This document shows positions 50,495 to 59,962 of a stretch of 64,000 nucleotides of DNA, in pieces. Made by a program: the position numbers and the translations under genes. Source of the DNA: Pseudonocardia sp. CNS-139. Its GTDB lineage: Bacteria > Actinomycetota > Actinomycetes > Mycobacteriales > Pseudonocardiaceae. The notes below the pieces were generated by a model, which was not told where the DNA came from, did not search any database, and was given only the letters and a program-made list of their open reading frames with translations. Every line of letters starts with the position of its first letter. The first letter of the stretch is position 1. The stretch is taken from the NCBI GenBank assembly GCA_001942415.1, contig MKJX01000228.1, positions 54,540 to 118,539 on the forward strand, read 5' to 3'.

Positions 50495-51884
50495 TTAGAG
50501 CGGTTTCACGTTCGCGTTCAGGTGCAGCACGTTGCCCGGGTCGTACACCGCCTTGATCTGCGTCAACCGGTCGTACTTGGACCCGTACGACGCCCGGACG
50601 CGGTCCTCGTCGTACTCGACCATGAGGTTCACGTAGCCGCCGGCGCCGCCCGCCAGCGGACGCAGCGCGTCCCACGTGGAGCGCACCCACTGCCGCTCGG
50701 CCGGGTACAGCCGGGAGTCCAGCGTCAGGCCCTCCAGCGCCACGGCGTACTTCGTCGCGCGGCTGCCGCCCCAGGCCGTGGCGTCCTCGGGGACGTCGGC
50801 GTACGCCCCGCCGAACGCCATGAGCAGCAGCTGCGACATCGGCGACTGCTTCACCCGCAGGTTCGCCGCGACCACGTCGACGCGTCGTCGGTCAGCTCGT
50901 CGAGGTACAGCCCCTTCGTGTAGGCCTTGACGCCCCACGGCGCACCTCCGTCGAGCATCTGCTGCAGCTGGACGTACGGCATCGGCGTGACGTGCTCGAA
51001 GAGCGGCGGGGCCGCGGCCCGCAGCGGCGCCAGCACGGCCTCGTGCTCCTCGGCGGTACCGAACCCGGCGACGATCACGGCGACGCCCGGCACGAAGTGC
51101 AGCTCCTCCGGCACGAACGGCGCGGGCGGCGCGTTCACGCCCGCGATCCCGCCGCCGGCGTTGCGCGGCATCCCCTCCAGCGTCGTGCGGCCCAGCCGGA
51201 TGGCCTCCTCGGCCCGGTCGAGCCCGTAGAAGAACAGCGCGAAGTGCACGGTCGGGCGACCTCGTGGAGCGCGTACTCGAACTCGGTGACCACCCCGAAG
51301 TTACCGCCGCCCCCGCGCAGCGCCCAGAACAGGTCGGGGTGGTCGTCGGCGCTCGCCCGCACGCACCGCCCGTCGACCAGCACGACCTCGGCCGACACCA
51401 GGTTGTCGACGGTCAGCCCGCACATCCGGACCAGCCAGCCGAAGCCGCCGCCGAGCGTGAGCCCGCCGACGCCGGTGTGGCTGACGGTGCCGGCCGTGAC
51501 GGCGAGCCCGTGCTCCTGGCAGGCCGCGTCCAGCTCGCCGAGCGACGTGCCGCCGCCGCATCGCACGCGCCGCGCCTCCGGGTCGACGAGCACGTGGTCC
51601 ATCAGGCCGAGGTCGATCGTCAGCCCGTCCTCCGCGACGGCCGCGCCCCACCCGCCGTGCCCGCCGCCGCGCACCGCGACCTCGACACCCGCGACGCCCG
51701 CCCAGTGCAGCGCCGCCGCGACGTCCGCGGCCGACGAGCAGCGTGCCACCACCGACGGCGTGCGGCCGACGGCCCCGTTCCAGATCAGCCGGTCCCGGTC
51801 GTACCCCGGGTCCCCCGGCTCCAGCACGGGGCCGATCAGGGCAGCGCGCAGCGCGTCGACGGTGCTGCTCGTCGTGTTCGTCAT
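50495..51884 (-). CDS. FAD-linked oxidoreductase, berberine-bridge-enzyme-like (copy 2)
   Basis: ~463 aa when two breaks (near 51255 and 50880) are repaired. Collinear with its neighbour throughout: start MTNTTSSTVDALRAALIGPV, FAD loop VRGGGHGGWGAAV, ISHTG-type segment VSHTGVGGLTLGGGFGWL, a central LHFVPGVAVIVAGFG and the end DPGNVLHLNANVKPL. The two genes are 75 bases apart and likely arose by tandem duplication. The histidine of the flavin loop is kept. Divergence in the central substrate domain suggests different substrates. Confidence 0.87.
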
Positions 51885-51945
51885 GGGCGTCTCCTCACCG
51901 TTCGGACGTCAGCAAGGAGACCCGCCACCTCTCCCTGATACGCGG

Positions 51946-51984
51946 CGAGGCGCCGCCGCCCCCATCGGGGACGACGGCGCCTCG
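51946..51984 (-). terminator. Hairpin downstream of lon
   Basis: CGAGGCGCCG (51946-51955) pairs with CGGCGCCTCG (51975-51984) around a 19-base loop that can pair further (CCCC with GGGG). It lies 26 bases after the lon stop on the minus strand and before the copy 2 oxidoreductase start, so it probably ends lon transcription. Confidence 0.65.
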
Positions 51985-52009
51985 CGTTCGTTCAGGTCGT
52001 TCGTGCAGG

Positions 52010-54327
52010 TCAGGCGGCTGTGGCCACCTGCGCCGGCGCGGGCTCCAGGGCCAGCGCGAGCACCTCGCTCACGTCGGAGACGGGGTGCACCCGCAGCTCG
52101 CCGCGCACCGACTCCGGCACGTCGTCCAGGTCGGGCTCGTTGCGCTTCGGGATGATCACGTCGGTCAGCCCGGCGCGGTGCGCGGCCAGCAGCTTCTGCT
52201 TGACGCCGCCGATCGGCAGCACCTTGCCCTGCAGCGTGACCTCGCCGGTCATGCCGACCGACGACTTGACCGGCCGCCCGGACGCGAGCGACGCCAGCGC
52301 CGTGGTCATCGTGACGCCCGCGCTCGGGCCGTCCTTCGGCACCGCGCCCGCCGGCACGTGGACGTGCAGCTTGCGCGAGCCCAGGTCGCCGGCCAGCCCG
52401 CGCGAACGCAGGTAGCTGAGCGCGATCGACACCGACTCCTTCATGACGTCGCCGAGCTGTCCGGTGAGCGTCAGTCCCGAGTCGCCGTCCATGGCGGTGG
52501 CCTCGATGAACAGCACGTCGCCGCCGGCGCCGGTGACGGCGAGCCCGGTCGCGACACCCGGCACGGACGTGCGCTCGGCCGACTCCGGCGTGAACCGCGG
52601 CCGGCCCAGGTACGTCACCAGCGCGTCCGCGTCGACGTGGACGGGCCGCTCGGTGTCCGGCTCCGAGTCGAGCTTCACGGCGACCTTGCGCAGGACCTTC
52701 GCCAGGCCCCGCTCCAGCTGCCGCACGCCCGCCTCGCGCGTGTACTCGGCGGCGATCATGCCGAGCGCCACGTCCGAGAACTCGACGTCGGACGGCTCCA
52801 GCCCGGCCTTCTCGACCTGCCGGGGCAGCAGGTGGTCGCGCGCGATGGCGATCTTCTCCGCCTCGGTGTAGCCGTCCAGCGTCACGACCTCCATGCGGTC
52901 CAGCAGCGGGCCGGGGATGGTGTCGTAGCTGTTGGCCGTGGCCAGGAACAGCACGTCGGACAGGTCGAGGTCGACCTCCAGGTAGTGGTCGCGGAACGTG
53001 TGGTTCTGCGCCGGGTCGAGCACCTCCAGCAGCGCGGCCGTCGGGTCGCCCCGGAAGTCGCTGCCGACCTTGTCGATCTCGTCGAGCAGCACGACCGGGT
53101 TCATCGAGCCGGCCTCGCGGACGGCCCGGACGATGCGGCCGGGCAGCGCGCCGACGTACGTGCGCCGGTGCCCGCGGATCTCGGCCTCGTCCCGCACGCC
53201 GCCGAGGGCGACACGCACGAACTTGCGGCCCAGCGCCCGCGCGACCGACTCACCCAGCGACGTCTTGCCGACGCCGGGCGGCCCGACGAGCGCCAGCACG
53301 GCACCCGAGCCGCGGCCGCCCACCTTCTCCATGCCCTTGCGGTTGCGCCGCGCGCGGACCGCCAGGAACTCGATCAGCCGCTCCTTGACGTCGTCGAGGC
53401 CGGCGTGGTCGGCGTCCAGCACGCCACGGGCGGCGACGAGGTCGTCGGAGTCGTCCGTGGTGGTCGTCCACGGCATGTCCAGGACGGTGTCGAGCCAGGT
53501 GCGGATCCAGCCGGACTCCGGGCTCTGGTCCGACGCCCGCTCCAGCTTGCCGACCTCGGCCAGCGCCGCCTTGCGGACGTGGTCGGGCAGGTCGGCGCTC
53601 TCGACGCGGGTGCGGTAGTCGTCCGCGCCCTCGGGCTCGTCCTCGCCCAGCTCCTTGCGGATCGCGGCCAGCTGCTGGCGCAGCAGGAACTCGCGCTGGG
53701 TCTTCTCCATGCCCTCGCGCACGTCGTGCGCGATCTTCTCCGAGACCTCCTGCTCCGCGACGTGCGCGCGGGTCCACTCGATCAGCAGCTCCAGCCGCGC
53801 GACCACGTCGGTCTCGGCGAGCAGCTGCGCCTTCTGCTCCAGCGTGAGGTACGAGGCCCAGCCGGAGGTGTCGGCGAGCTGGCCGGGGTCGGTGATCTGC
53901 TGCACCGAGTCGACCACCTGCCACGCGCCCCGCTGCTGCAGGATGCCGATGACCAGGGCCTTGTACTCCTTGGCGAGCTCCTGCGCCCGCCCGGTGACCG
54001 GCCCGTCCTCGACGGGGGTCACCTCCACCCAGAGCGCGCGCCCGGGCCGGTCACGCCGGACCCGATCTGCGCGCGCCCCTCACCCCGCACGACGGCGGCC
54101 TTCTCGCCGCTGGGCAGCCGGCCGACCTGCTCGAGGACGGCGACCGTGCCCACCGCGGCGTACCTGCCGTCGAGGCGGGGGACGACCAGGACCTTGCGAT
54201 CGACGCTGTTGGCCGCATCGACCGCTGCTTGGATCTCCGGCTCGTCGAGCCGGACGGGAACCACCATGCCGGGCAGCACCACCGAGTCGGCGAGCGGAAG
54301 CACCGGCAGCTTCAGCGTCTCTGTCAT
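52010..54327 (-). CDS. lon: ATP-dependent protease La (Lon)
   Basis: ~773 aa. The N-terminal domain starts MTETLKLPVLPLADSVVLPG; a break near 54035 joins it to the rest. AAA+ Walker A is LVGPPGVGKTSLGES, Walker B is PVVLLDEIDKVG, and sensor elements follow (ATANSYDTIPGPLLDRMEVV). The protease domain carries the catalytic serine in PKDGPSAGVTMT and the lysine in GVKQKLLAAHRAG. It degrades misfolded and regulatory proteins. A TTGAAC-N10-GTTCAA palindrome ahead of the gene may be a heat-shock repressor site. Confidence 0.94.
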
Positions 54328-54349
54328 GCCCCGGTCAACGCTTACACCG

Positions 54350-54371
54350 TTGAACGAATTCCAGTGTTCAA
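54350..54371. promoter_or_regulatory. Palindrome upstream of lon (HAIR-like)
   Basis: TTGAAC (54350-54355) and GTTCAA (54366-54371) are exact inverted repeats with a 10-base AT-rich spacer. They lie 23 bases upstream of the lon ATG. The arms resemble the HspR element HAIR (CTTGAGT-N7-ACTCAAG), and lon is under HspR in Streptomyces, but spacing and inner bases differ, so this is tentative. Confidence 0.45.
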
Positions 54372-54426
54372 GTAAATCCGCTGTCGGTGAACGCAGGAAC
54401 CTTGAGCAGCAGCGACTCAGCCCGGC

Positions 54427-55977
54427 TCAGCCCGGCGAGGCCGCTGTTGTGCTCAACGCCCCGCGGCCGGGCTGCGCTTCCCCGAACCACGGCGCTTCCC
54501 GGAACCACCGCCGGACCGCCGCGTCCACCGGGCCCGTCCCCGCCCACGCGACGTGCGTCCGGGCGGACGAGCACGCGGCCCGCGGCCGGCTCCGCGCCGA
54601 CCGGCGAGTCGACGGCCCGGGCGGCGACCCGGTCCACCCGCTCCCCCACCTCGACCGGGCCGGGCGCCCCGAGCGTGAGGTCCAGCCCGTGCCCGCCGCA
54701 CAGCAGCGCCGCGACGGTGGTGGCGCCCGCCGCCGTCACCAGCGCGAGGTCCGGCATCCGGGCCCCGACCAGCGGGTTCTCGTCGCCGAGGTCGTAGCGG
54801 ATCGCGAGCCCGGACATCAGCCCGGCCAGGTACCGGTTCCCGTCCGGCAGCCGGGCGAGGTCGGCGACGACCTCGCGCAGCGCGGCCGCGTCCGAGTCCG
54901 GGGGCGGGTTCATGATCACGCCCTGGGCCCGGGACGTCGCCAGCACGCGCGCGGCGACCGGGTGCCGTTCGGCGTGGTAGGTGTCGAGCAGCCCGTCCGG
55001 CGCGTCGCCGCGGACGGTGGCGGCGAGCTTCCACCCGAGGTTCACCGCGTCCTGGACACCCAGGTTGAGGCCCTGCCCGCCGATCGGCGAGTGGATGTGC
55101 GCGGCGTCCCCGGCGAAGAGCACCCGGCCGTGCCGGTACGCGGCGAGCTGGCGGCTCGCGTCGCTGAACCGCGTGCCCCAGCGCAGCCGGCCCAGCGCGG
55201 TCTCCGGTCCGTGGACGGCCGCCAACGCGGCCCCGACCTCCTCCGGCGTGACGGGCGTCTGCCGGTCCGGCGCCGGGTCCGCGCCGCCGAACACCACCCG
55301 GAACCCGGACTCCGCACCGCCCACGCCGTCGAGCGGGTGCAGCATCATCCAGTAGCCGCCGCCGGAGCGGACGAGCCCGCTGATGTGCCCGACCGACCGC
55401 GGCACGGTGGCCGACATCCCGGCCAGCTCGACGTCGGCCGTCACCGCGGCCATCGTGCGACCTTGCCCGGGAAGTCCGCGCCGACCAGCCTGCGGACCGT
55501 GCTGTGCCCGCCGTCGCACGCGACGAGGAACCGGGACCGCACCCGGGCACCGCCGGCGAGCTCGGCCGTCACGCCGTCCGCGTCCTGGACGAGCCCGGTG
55601 AGCCCGGCCCCGCGCCGCACCTCGACGCCCTGCTCGCGCACCCTGGCCTGCAGGATCTCCTCCAGCCGGTCCTGCGGGACCACGATCCCGTCCGGGTGGC
55701 GGGTTCGCCACGGCGTGACGTCGAGCGGGACGGGCAGGCCGGCGAAGTGCCCACCCGACGACGTCCGCGGCACCGCACGGCCGAGGACGGCGGCGAGCAG
55801 CCCGCGCATCGCGAGCACCTCGGCCGTCCGCTGGTTGACGCCACCGCCCCGGGACTGCCCGCTGGGCACCGGTTCCCGCTCGACGACCTCGACCGACACA
55901 CCGCCGAGCGCCAGCTCGCCGGCCAGCATCAGGCCCGTCGGGCCGGCCCCGACGACCACCACGTCCACCGTTTCCAT
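54427..55977 (-). CDS. FAD-dependent aromatic monooxygenase (PHBH fold)
   Basis: ~517 aa class A flavin hydroxylase. The Rossmann motif is VDVVVVGAGPTGLMLAGELA, the middle motif is FLVACDGGHSTVRRLVGADF (DG motif), and the GD motif is RVLFAGDAAHIHSPIGGQGL followed by NLGVQDAVNLGWKLA. The C-terminal thioredoxin-like part resembles rifampicin monooxygenase relatives. Breaks lie near 55455 and ~54570. The uncorrected frame runs on to 54368; the alternative frame ends at 54427 and gives a better C-terminus (VAWAGTGPVDAAVRRW). Divergent from a TetR gene with 54 bases between, so probably repressed by it. The substrate may be an antibiotic or aromatic. Confidence 0.85.
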
Positions 55978-55986
55978 ACCCGGAGC

Positions 55987-56012
55987 ATAAATAGACTCAG
56001 TTCAGTTTTCAA
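55987..56012. promoter_or_regulatory. AT-rich divergent promoter/operator between monooxygenase and TetR gene
   Basis: A TAAATAGACTCAGTTCAGTT stretch contains the direct repeat CAGTT-CAGTT and an ACT...AGT imperfect dyad, in sharp contrast to the GC-rich surroundings. It sits midway in the 54-base divergent gap, where a TetR operator overlapping both promoters is expected. Confidence 0.5.
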
Positions 56013-56031
56013 CCGGCACTAGGATCCGGGC

Positions 56032-56674
56032 ATGGCGGAGCCGGGACTGCGGGAGCGGAAGAAGGCGCGCACGCGGGCCGCGATCTCGGAGGCGGCGATC
56101 GCGCTGTTCCTCGAACGCGGCTACGACGCCGTGTCCGTGGCCGAGGTCGCGGCGGCCGCGGAGGTCTCGAAGGGCACGCTCTTCGCGTACTTCCCGACGA
56201 AGGACGACCTGGTGCTGCACCGGTTCGCCGACCACGAGGCCGAGGCGGCCCGGGTCGTGCGCGAGCGGGCGGCCGGCACGTCCCCGCTCGACGCGCTGCA
56301 CCGTCACGTCCGCGCCCGCCTGGAGCAGCACGACCCGATCACGGGGCTCTGCGACGTCCCCTCGGTCGTGCGGTTCTACCGGCTGATCACGGACACACCG
56401 TCGCTGGCGGTCGCCGCGTCGAGGTTCCACGACCCGCGACGAGGACGCGCTCCGGGCCGCACTCCTGGAGGCGACCCCACCGGGCCCGGACGCCGACCTG
56501 ACCGCCCGGCTGGCGGCGGCGCAGGTGATCGCCGTGATCCGGACGCTCGCGCACGAGAACCAGCGCCGGATCGGCGACGGCGAACGCGCCGACAACCTGG
56601 CCCCGGCAGCGCTCGCCGCGGCCGACCGCGCGTTCGACCAGCTCAGGGGCGGCCTCCGCACCTACACCACCTGA
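56032..56674 (+). CDS. TetR-family transcriptional regulator
   Basis: ~214 aa. MAEPGLRERKKARTRAAISE leads into the TetR helix-turn-helix VAEVAAAAEVSKGTLFAYFP followed by TKDDLVL. After a break near 56438 the ligand-binding domain continues (ALRAALLEATPPGPDADLTA; RTLAHENQRRIGDGERADNL) and ends RGGLRTYTT. Probably controls the divergent flavin monooxygenase and itself; the inducer would be the monooxygenase substrate. Confidence 0.9.
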
Positions 56675-56694
56675 CCTCGCAGCCCGTGGCGCCT

Positions 56695-56847
56695 CCTCGC
56701 AGCGTGTCGACGGGCTGCGACGAGGCCTCGCGGGCTGCGACGTGCGGGGCTAGCGGGCCAGGGCCTCGGTCACCTCGCAGCGTGTCGAACGGCTGCGACG
56801 AGCCTCGCGGCTGCGACGTGCGGGGCTAGCGGCCAGGGCCTCGGTCA
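56695..56847. repeat. Tandem duplication of ~78 bp including the 3' end of the YbaK gene
   Basis: Unit 1 (56695-56772, 78 bp) and unit 2 (56773-56847, 75 bp) both begin CCTCGCAGCGTGTCG and end GGCCTCGGTCA. They differ by one GG/AC-type substitution and by three single-G losses in G runs of unit 2. Each unit carries the reverse complement of the codons VTEALAR plus stop, and each contains CGGGCTGCGACG-type dyads. A partial third copy of the dyad (CTCGCAGCCCGT) lies at 56676-56687. Confidence 0.85.
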
Positions 56848-57382
56848 CCTCGGCGCCCGGGAGGCGGGCGGCCAGCTCTCCGGGGAGGGCGAGTTTCGAG
56901 TGCCGCACGCCGCTGCCGATCACGACGGCCGACGCGGCGGCGACGGCGGTGTCGACCAGCACCGGCCAGTCGTCCGGGAGGCCGATCGGGGTGATCCCGC
57001 CGTACGCCATGCCCGTGAGCGAGACGGCGTCGTCCATCGGCGCGAACGAGGCCTTGCGCGCGTTGAGCCGCTTGCGGACCAGGCCGTTGACGTCGGCGCG
57101 GGTGGTGGCGAGCACGAGGCAGGCGGCGTAGCGGGTCTCGTCGCCGCGGCGGCCCGCGACGACCACGCAGTTGGCCGAGCCGTCGAGCGGCGACCCGTAC
57201 TCGGCGCAGAACGCCGCGGTGTCGGCGAGGCCGGGGTCGATCTCGGCCACCCCGACGAGCGCGGCGTCGGCCGGGTCGAACGACTTCAGGGCCCGCGCCA
57301 CCGCGTCGCCGAGCAGATCGGGCCGGTCGAGGGCGGGAACCGCCTCGGCGGCGAGCCGCCCGAGGACGGACCAGTCGCTCAC
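56826..57382 (-). CDS. ybaK: YbaK/EbsC-family aminoacyl-tRNA deacylase
   Basis: ~185 aa editing enzyme that hydrolyses mischarged tRNA (Cys-tRNAPro or similar). The GTG start gives VSDWSVLGRLAAEAVPALDR. Family marks include CVVVAGRRGDETRYAACLVL, the catalytic lysine region RKRLNARKASFAP and the GGITPIGLPDDW loop. The frame as given reads through to 56750 because a G is missing in the last codons (ALAAS instead of ALAR-stop); the stop is therefore placed at 56826. The start overlaps the DUF2516 stop by 4 bases. Confidence 0.88.
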
Positions 57383-57686
57383 CAGCGCTGACCGCCGCCC
57401 TGCACGCCGACCACGGCGGGCTTGACGTCGACGATGTAGACGAGGACGGCCACCAGGCCCGCGATCCAGAAGAGAGCACCGCTGCTCATCGGACCCTGGA
57501 ACAGGACGAGCACGACCAGGCTGACGCCGGTGATGCCGAGCCAGGCGGGTTTGGTGAGCTTGTCGGCGGCGGTGAACGCGTCGGCACGCTGGCGGACCGC
57601 GTGCACGAAGGCGTAAGCGCCGACGGGATGCCGAGCACCCAGATGGCTGTCAGCACCCAGTTGTCCAGCTGGAACAGCAGGCTCAC
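57379..57686 (-). CDS. DUF2516 family membrane protein
   Basis: ~102 aa with three membrane spans. VSLLFQLDNWVLTAIWVLGI, then after a break near 57615, FVHAVRQRADAFTAADKLTK, PAWLGITGVSLVVLVLFQG and SGALFWIAGLVAVLVYIVDV. The KLTKPAWL segment is the family signature. It sits between hbhA-like and YbaK genes, equivalent to Rv0476 after hbhA in mycobacteria. Function unknown. Confidence 0.82.
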
Positions 57687-57777
57687 ACGAGCAGACTACG
57701 TGCGATCAAGGCTCGCGCACATCCCCGTTGCGGATTACCGGCCCTTGACCGACGCCCAACGGCAGCCCGGACGGTCC

Positions 57778-57808
57778 GGGCGGCCCACGTCGTGAACGTG
57801 AGCCGCCC
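57778..57808. terminator. Hairpin between hbhA-like gene and DUF2516 gene
   Basis: GGGCGGC (57778-57784) pairs with GCCGCCC (57802-57808), with an inner ACGT/ACGT match around CGTGA. It starts 22 bases after the hbhA-like stop on the minus strand and probably ends that transcript. Confidence 0.5.
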
Positions 57809-57829
57809 GGTCCCGGTTCCCCGAACGGG

Positions 57830-58567
57830 TCACTCCGCGGGCGCGGATCCGTTCTCCGAGGTGGTGGTACGCCGGGCGGCCGTGCGGCGGACCGCGGCCT
57901 TCTGCGCCGCGCTCTTCGGCGCGGTGCGGTTGGCGGCGCGGCGCGTGGTGCTGCGGGTCTGCGCCGCCGCCTCGTCGCCGGTCTCGGCGATCTTCTCCGC
58001 GGCCTGCTCGCCCGCGTCGGCCACGGACTCGGCCGCGTCGGCGCTGAACTGCTGGGTGGCGCGGGCGACCCGCTCGCCCGTGGACCGGGTCTGCGTGCTG
58101 ACGGCCGACAGCGCCCGCTCGGCGGCGTCGCGGGCGTCCTCGACGATCACGTCGACCCGCGCGTCGAGCTTCTCGGTGTAGGTCTCGATGCGCGTGAGCG
58201 CCTCCTTGACCTGCGGCTGCTCGCGAATCCGGTCCCAGGTGCCGGCACCGCGCTCGGCGAAGCCGGCGTAGGCCTTCTCGGCCTGCGCACGCAGGTCGGC
58301 GGCGGCCTTGCGCAGCTCGTCGGTGGTGAGCCGCTGGGGCAGCCCGGCGAACCGGTGCTGCGCGCCCTCGGCCTGCTCGGTGGCCCGGGTACGGGCGGCG
58401 GTCGCCCGGGTGCGCGCCTCGTGCACGGCCTTCGTGACGGCGGTGACGGCCAGGTCCCCGGCGCCCAGCACGGCCAGCAGCGGCGTGCGAGCGGCGTCGG
58501 CCCCGGTCCTGGCGAGCTGGTGACGGGCGTTGCGGACGGTCTCCGTGGACGGCAGCTCCACGGGCAT
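57830..58567 (-). CDS. hbhA: Heparin-binding hemagglutinin (HBHA)-like coiled-coil protein
   Basis: ~245 aa. The ATG at 58567 has GAGGAG 8 bases upstream. Residues ~20-45 (TPLLAVLGAGDLAVTAVTKA) match the HBHA N-terminus. A long alanine/arginine/glutamate coiled coil follows (TTDELRKAAADLRAQAEKAY; STQTRSTGERVARATQQF). The C-terminal tail is basic but Arg-rich (RTAARRTTTS) rather than the KKAAPAKK repeats that bind heparin in M. tuberculosis HBHA. It follows the XRE gene by 5 bases, as Rv0474/hbhA. In non-pathogens the role is likely membrane or lipid-body organisation. Confidence 0.82.
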   Translation of the reverse strand: MPVELPSTETVRNARHQLARTGADAARTPLLAVLGAGDLAVTAVTKAVHEARTRATAARTRATEQAEGAQHRFAGLPQRLTTDELRKAAADLRAQAEKAYAGFAERGAGTWDRIREQPQVKEALTRIETYTEKLDARVDVIVEDARDAAERALSAVSTQTRSTGERVARATQQFSADAAESVADAGEQAAEKIAETGDEAAAQTRSTTRRAANRTAPKSAAQKAAVRRTAARRTTTSENGSAPAE

Positions 58568-58572
58568 GACGA

Positions 58573-59069
58573 TCACTCCTCTGATGGTGACGGCACCTCG
58601 GGCGCGGAGCCGGCCACGCGGTCGTTCACGCGGTCGTTCTCCCGCCGGAAGGACTGGTAGATGTCCAGGAGCACCTGCTTCTGGCGCTCGGTGAGATCCG
58701 GATCGGCGAGCACGGCATCGGTGACGGCGCTCGCGGCTTCTCGTCGAGAATCCCGGCCTTCACGTACAGAGCCTCGGCGGAGATGCGCAGCCCCTTGGCG
58801 ATCTGCTGCAGGATCTCGGCCGACGGCTTGCGCAACCCGCGCTCGATCTGGCTGAGGTAGGGGTTGCTGACACCCGCGCTGCGGGCGAGCTGCCGCAGCG
58901 ACACCTGCGCGCCTTCGCGCTGGCTCCGGATGTAGGCGCCGATGTCGTCGACGGCCTGCCCGACGGCGTACCCGGCCTGCTCGACCACCTGGCCGACCTG
59001 CTCGACGGCGTGGCCGACGCGCTCGGCCGTGCCGTCGCCGCGTGGCTCCCGGTCGTTCGGCGCGGACAC
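58573..59069 (-). CDS. XRE-family transcriptional regulator
   Basis: ~166 aa. The GTG follows GGAGGTGA at good spacing. After a hydrophilic, amphipathic N-terminus the helix-turn-helix reads VSLRQLARSAGVSNPYLSQI followed by ERGLRKPSAEILQQIAKGL, a classic Cro/CI domain. A break near 58740 leads to the conserved end VTDAVLADPDLTERQKQVLL and IYQSFRRE. Counterpart of Rv0474, upstream of hbhA. It may autoregulate through the GCAAGC dyad in front of it. Confidence 0.88.
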
Positions 59070-59124
59070 CTGCGCTCACCTCCATCCCTTGCCCGATCGA
59101 CCGTACGCCGGGGTGCTAGCAGTT

Positions 59125-59141
59125 GCAAGCACACTGCTTGC
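59125..59141. promoter_or_regulatory. Inverted repeat in the XRE/crcB divergent gap
   Basis: GCAAGC-ACACT-GCTTGC is a perfect dyad with 6-base arms, centred 64 bases before the XRE start and in the 126-base gap facing crcB. Position and size fit an operator for the XRE protein. Confidence 0.5.
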
Positions 59142-59195
59142 GCTGGTGGGGTGCCCTCGCTCACGTCCACCAAACCGGGGAGGCACACTTTCGCC

Positions 59196-59597
59196 GTGTC
59201 GAGCGCATCCCCTGGCCCCGGCCCCGCGGTCGCGGTAGTGGCCGCCGGCGGCGCGGTCGGCGCCATCGCCCGCTACGGCGTCGAGCTCGCCCTGCCGACG
59301 GCGCCCGGCGCATTCCCGCTCGGGACGTTCCTGGTGAACGTGAGTGGGTGCCTGCTGATCGGGGTGCTGCTGGTCGTCGTCACGGAGTTGCGGCAGGCGC
59401 ACCCGCTCGTGCGCCCGTTCCTCGGCACCGGCGTGCTGGGCGGCTACACGACGTTCTCGACGTACGCCGTGGAGTCGCAGGAGCTGCTGCTCGGCGGCCA
59501 CCTCGCGGCGGCGTTCGGCTATCTCGCCGCGACGCTGGTCGCCGCGCTGGTCGCCACGTGGGCGGGCATGCGGCTGACCAGGGCACTCGCCCGATGA
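59196..59597 (+). CDS. crcB: Fluoride channel CrcB/Fluc, subunit 1
   Basis: 133 aa four-span fluoride exporter. The GTG is preceded by GGGAGGC. Key features are AAGGAVGAIARYGVELALP, the first-helix GTFLVNVSGCLLIG asparagine-containing motif and GVLGGYTTFSTYAVESQELL, the phenylalanine-box/Na+-site segment. Its stop overlaps the start of a second crcB (ATGA). Paired genes usually make a heterodimer of opposed subunits. I do not see a fluoride riboswitch upstream. Confidence 0.93.
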   Translation: MSSASPGPGPAVAVVAAGGAVGAIARYGVELALPTAPGAFPLGTFLVNVSGCLLIGVLLVVVTELRQAHPLVRPFLGTGVLGGYTTFSTYAVESQELLLGGHLAAAFGYLAATLVAALVATWAGMRLTRALAR

Positions 59598-59962
59598 CGC
59601 CGCTGACCACCTCGCTGCTCGTGGTCCTCGGCGCGGCCGTCGGGGCACCGGCCCGCTACCTCACCGACCGGCTCCTCCAGGCCAAGCTCGGCACCGGCTT
59701 CCCGTGGGGCACGTACGTCGTGAACGTGACCGGCTCGTTCGTCCTGGGTCTGGTGGTGGCGGCCGCGCCGCCGGCCGTCATGGCGCTTGTGGGCACGGGG
59801 TTCTGCGGCGCGCTGACGACCTACTCGACGTTCGCGTACGAGACCGTGCAGCTCGGCGCCCGGCCGGCCCGGATGCTCGCGGTGCTCAACGCCCTCGGGT
59901 CGGTGCTGGCCGGCCTCGGCGCAGCCGGGCTCGGCCTGGCGGTCGGATCGATCCTGCGCTGA
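59594..59962 (+). CDS. crcB: Fluoride channel CrcB/Fluc, subunit 2
   Basis: 122 aa partner of the preceding subunit. It retains LGAAVGAPARYLTDRLLQAK, GTYVVNVTGSFVLGLVVAA (pore asparagine) and GTGFCGALTTYSTFAYETVQ. Charged-residue balance differs from subunit 1, consistent with opposite membrane insertion, as in heteromeric Fluc pairs. The start overlaps the upstream stop, so the subunits are translationally coupled. Confidence 0.93.
   Translation: MTPLTTSLLVVLGAAVGAPARYLTDRLLQAKLGTGFPWGTYVVNVTGSFVLGLVVAAAPPAVMALVGTGFCGALTTYSTFAYETVQLGARPARMLAVLNALGSVLAGLGAAGLGLAVGSILR

Noticed and set aside
59085..59195. Fluoride riboswitch before crcB
   Set aside because: The conserved pseudoknot sequence elements of the crcB motif are not seen; the only structure is a short dyad.
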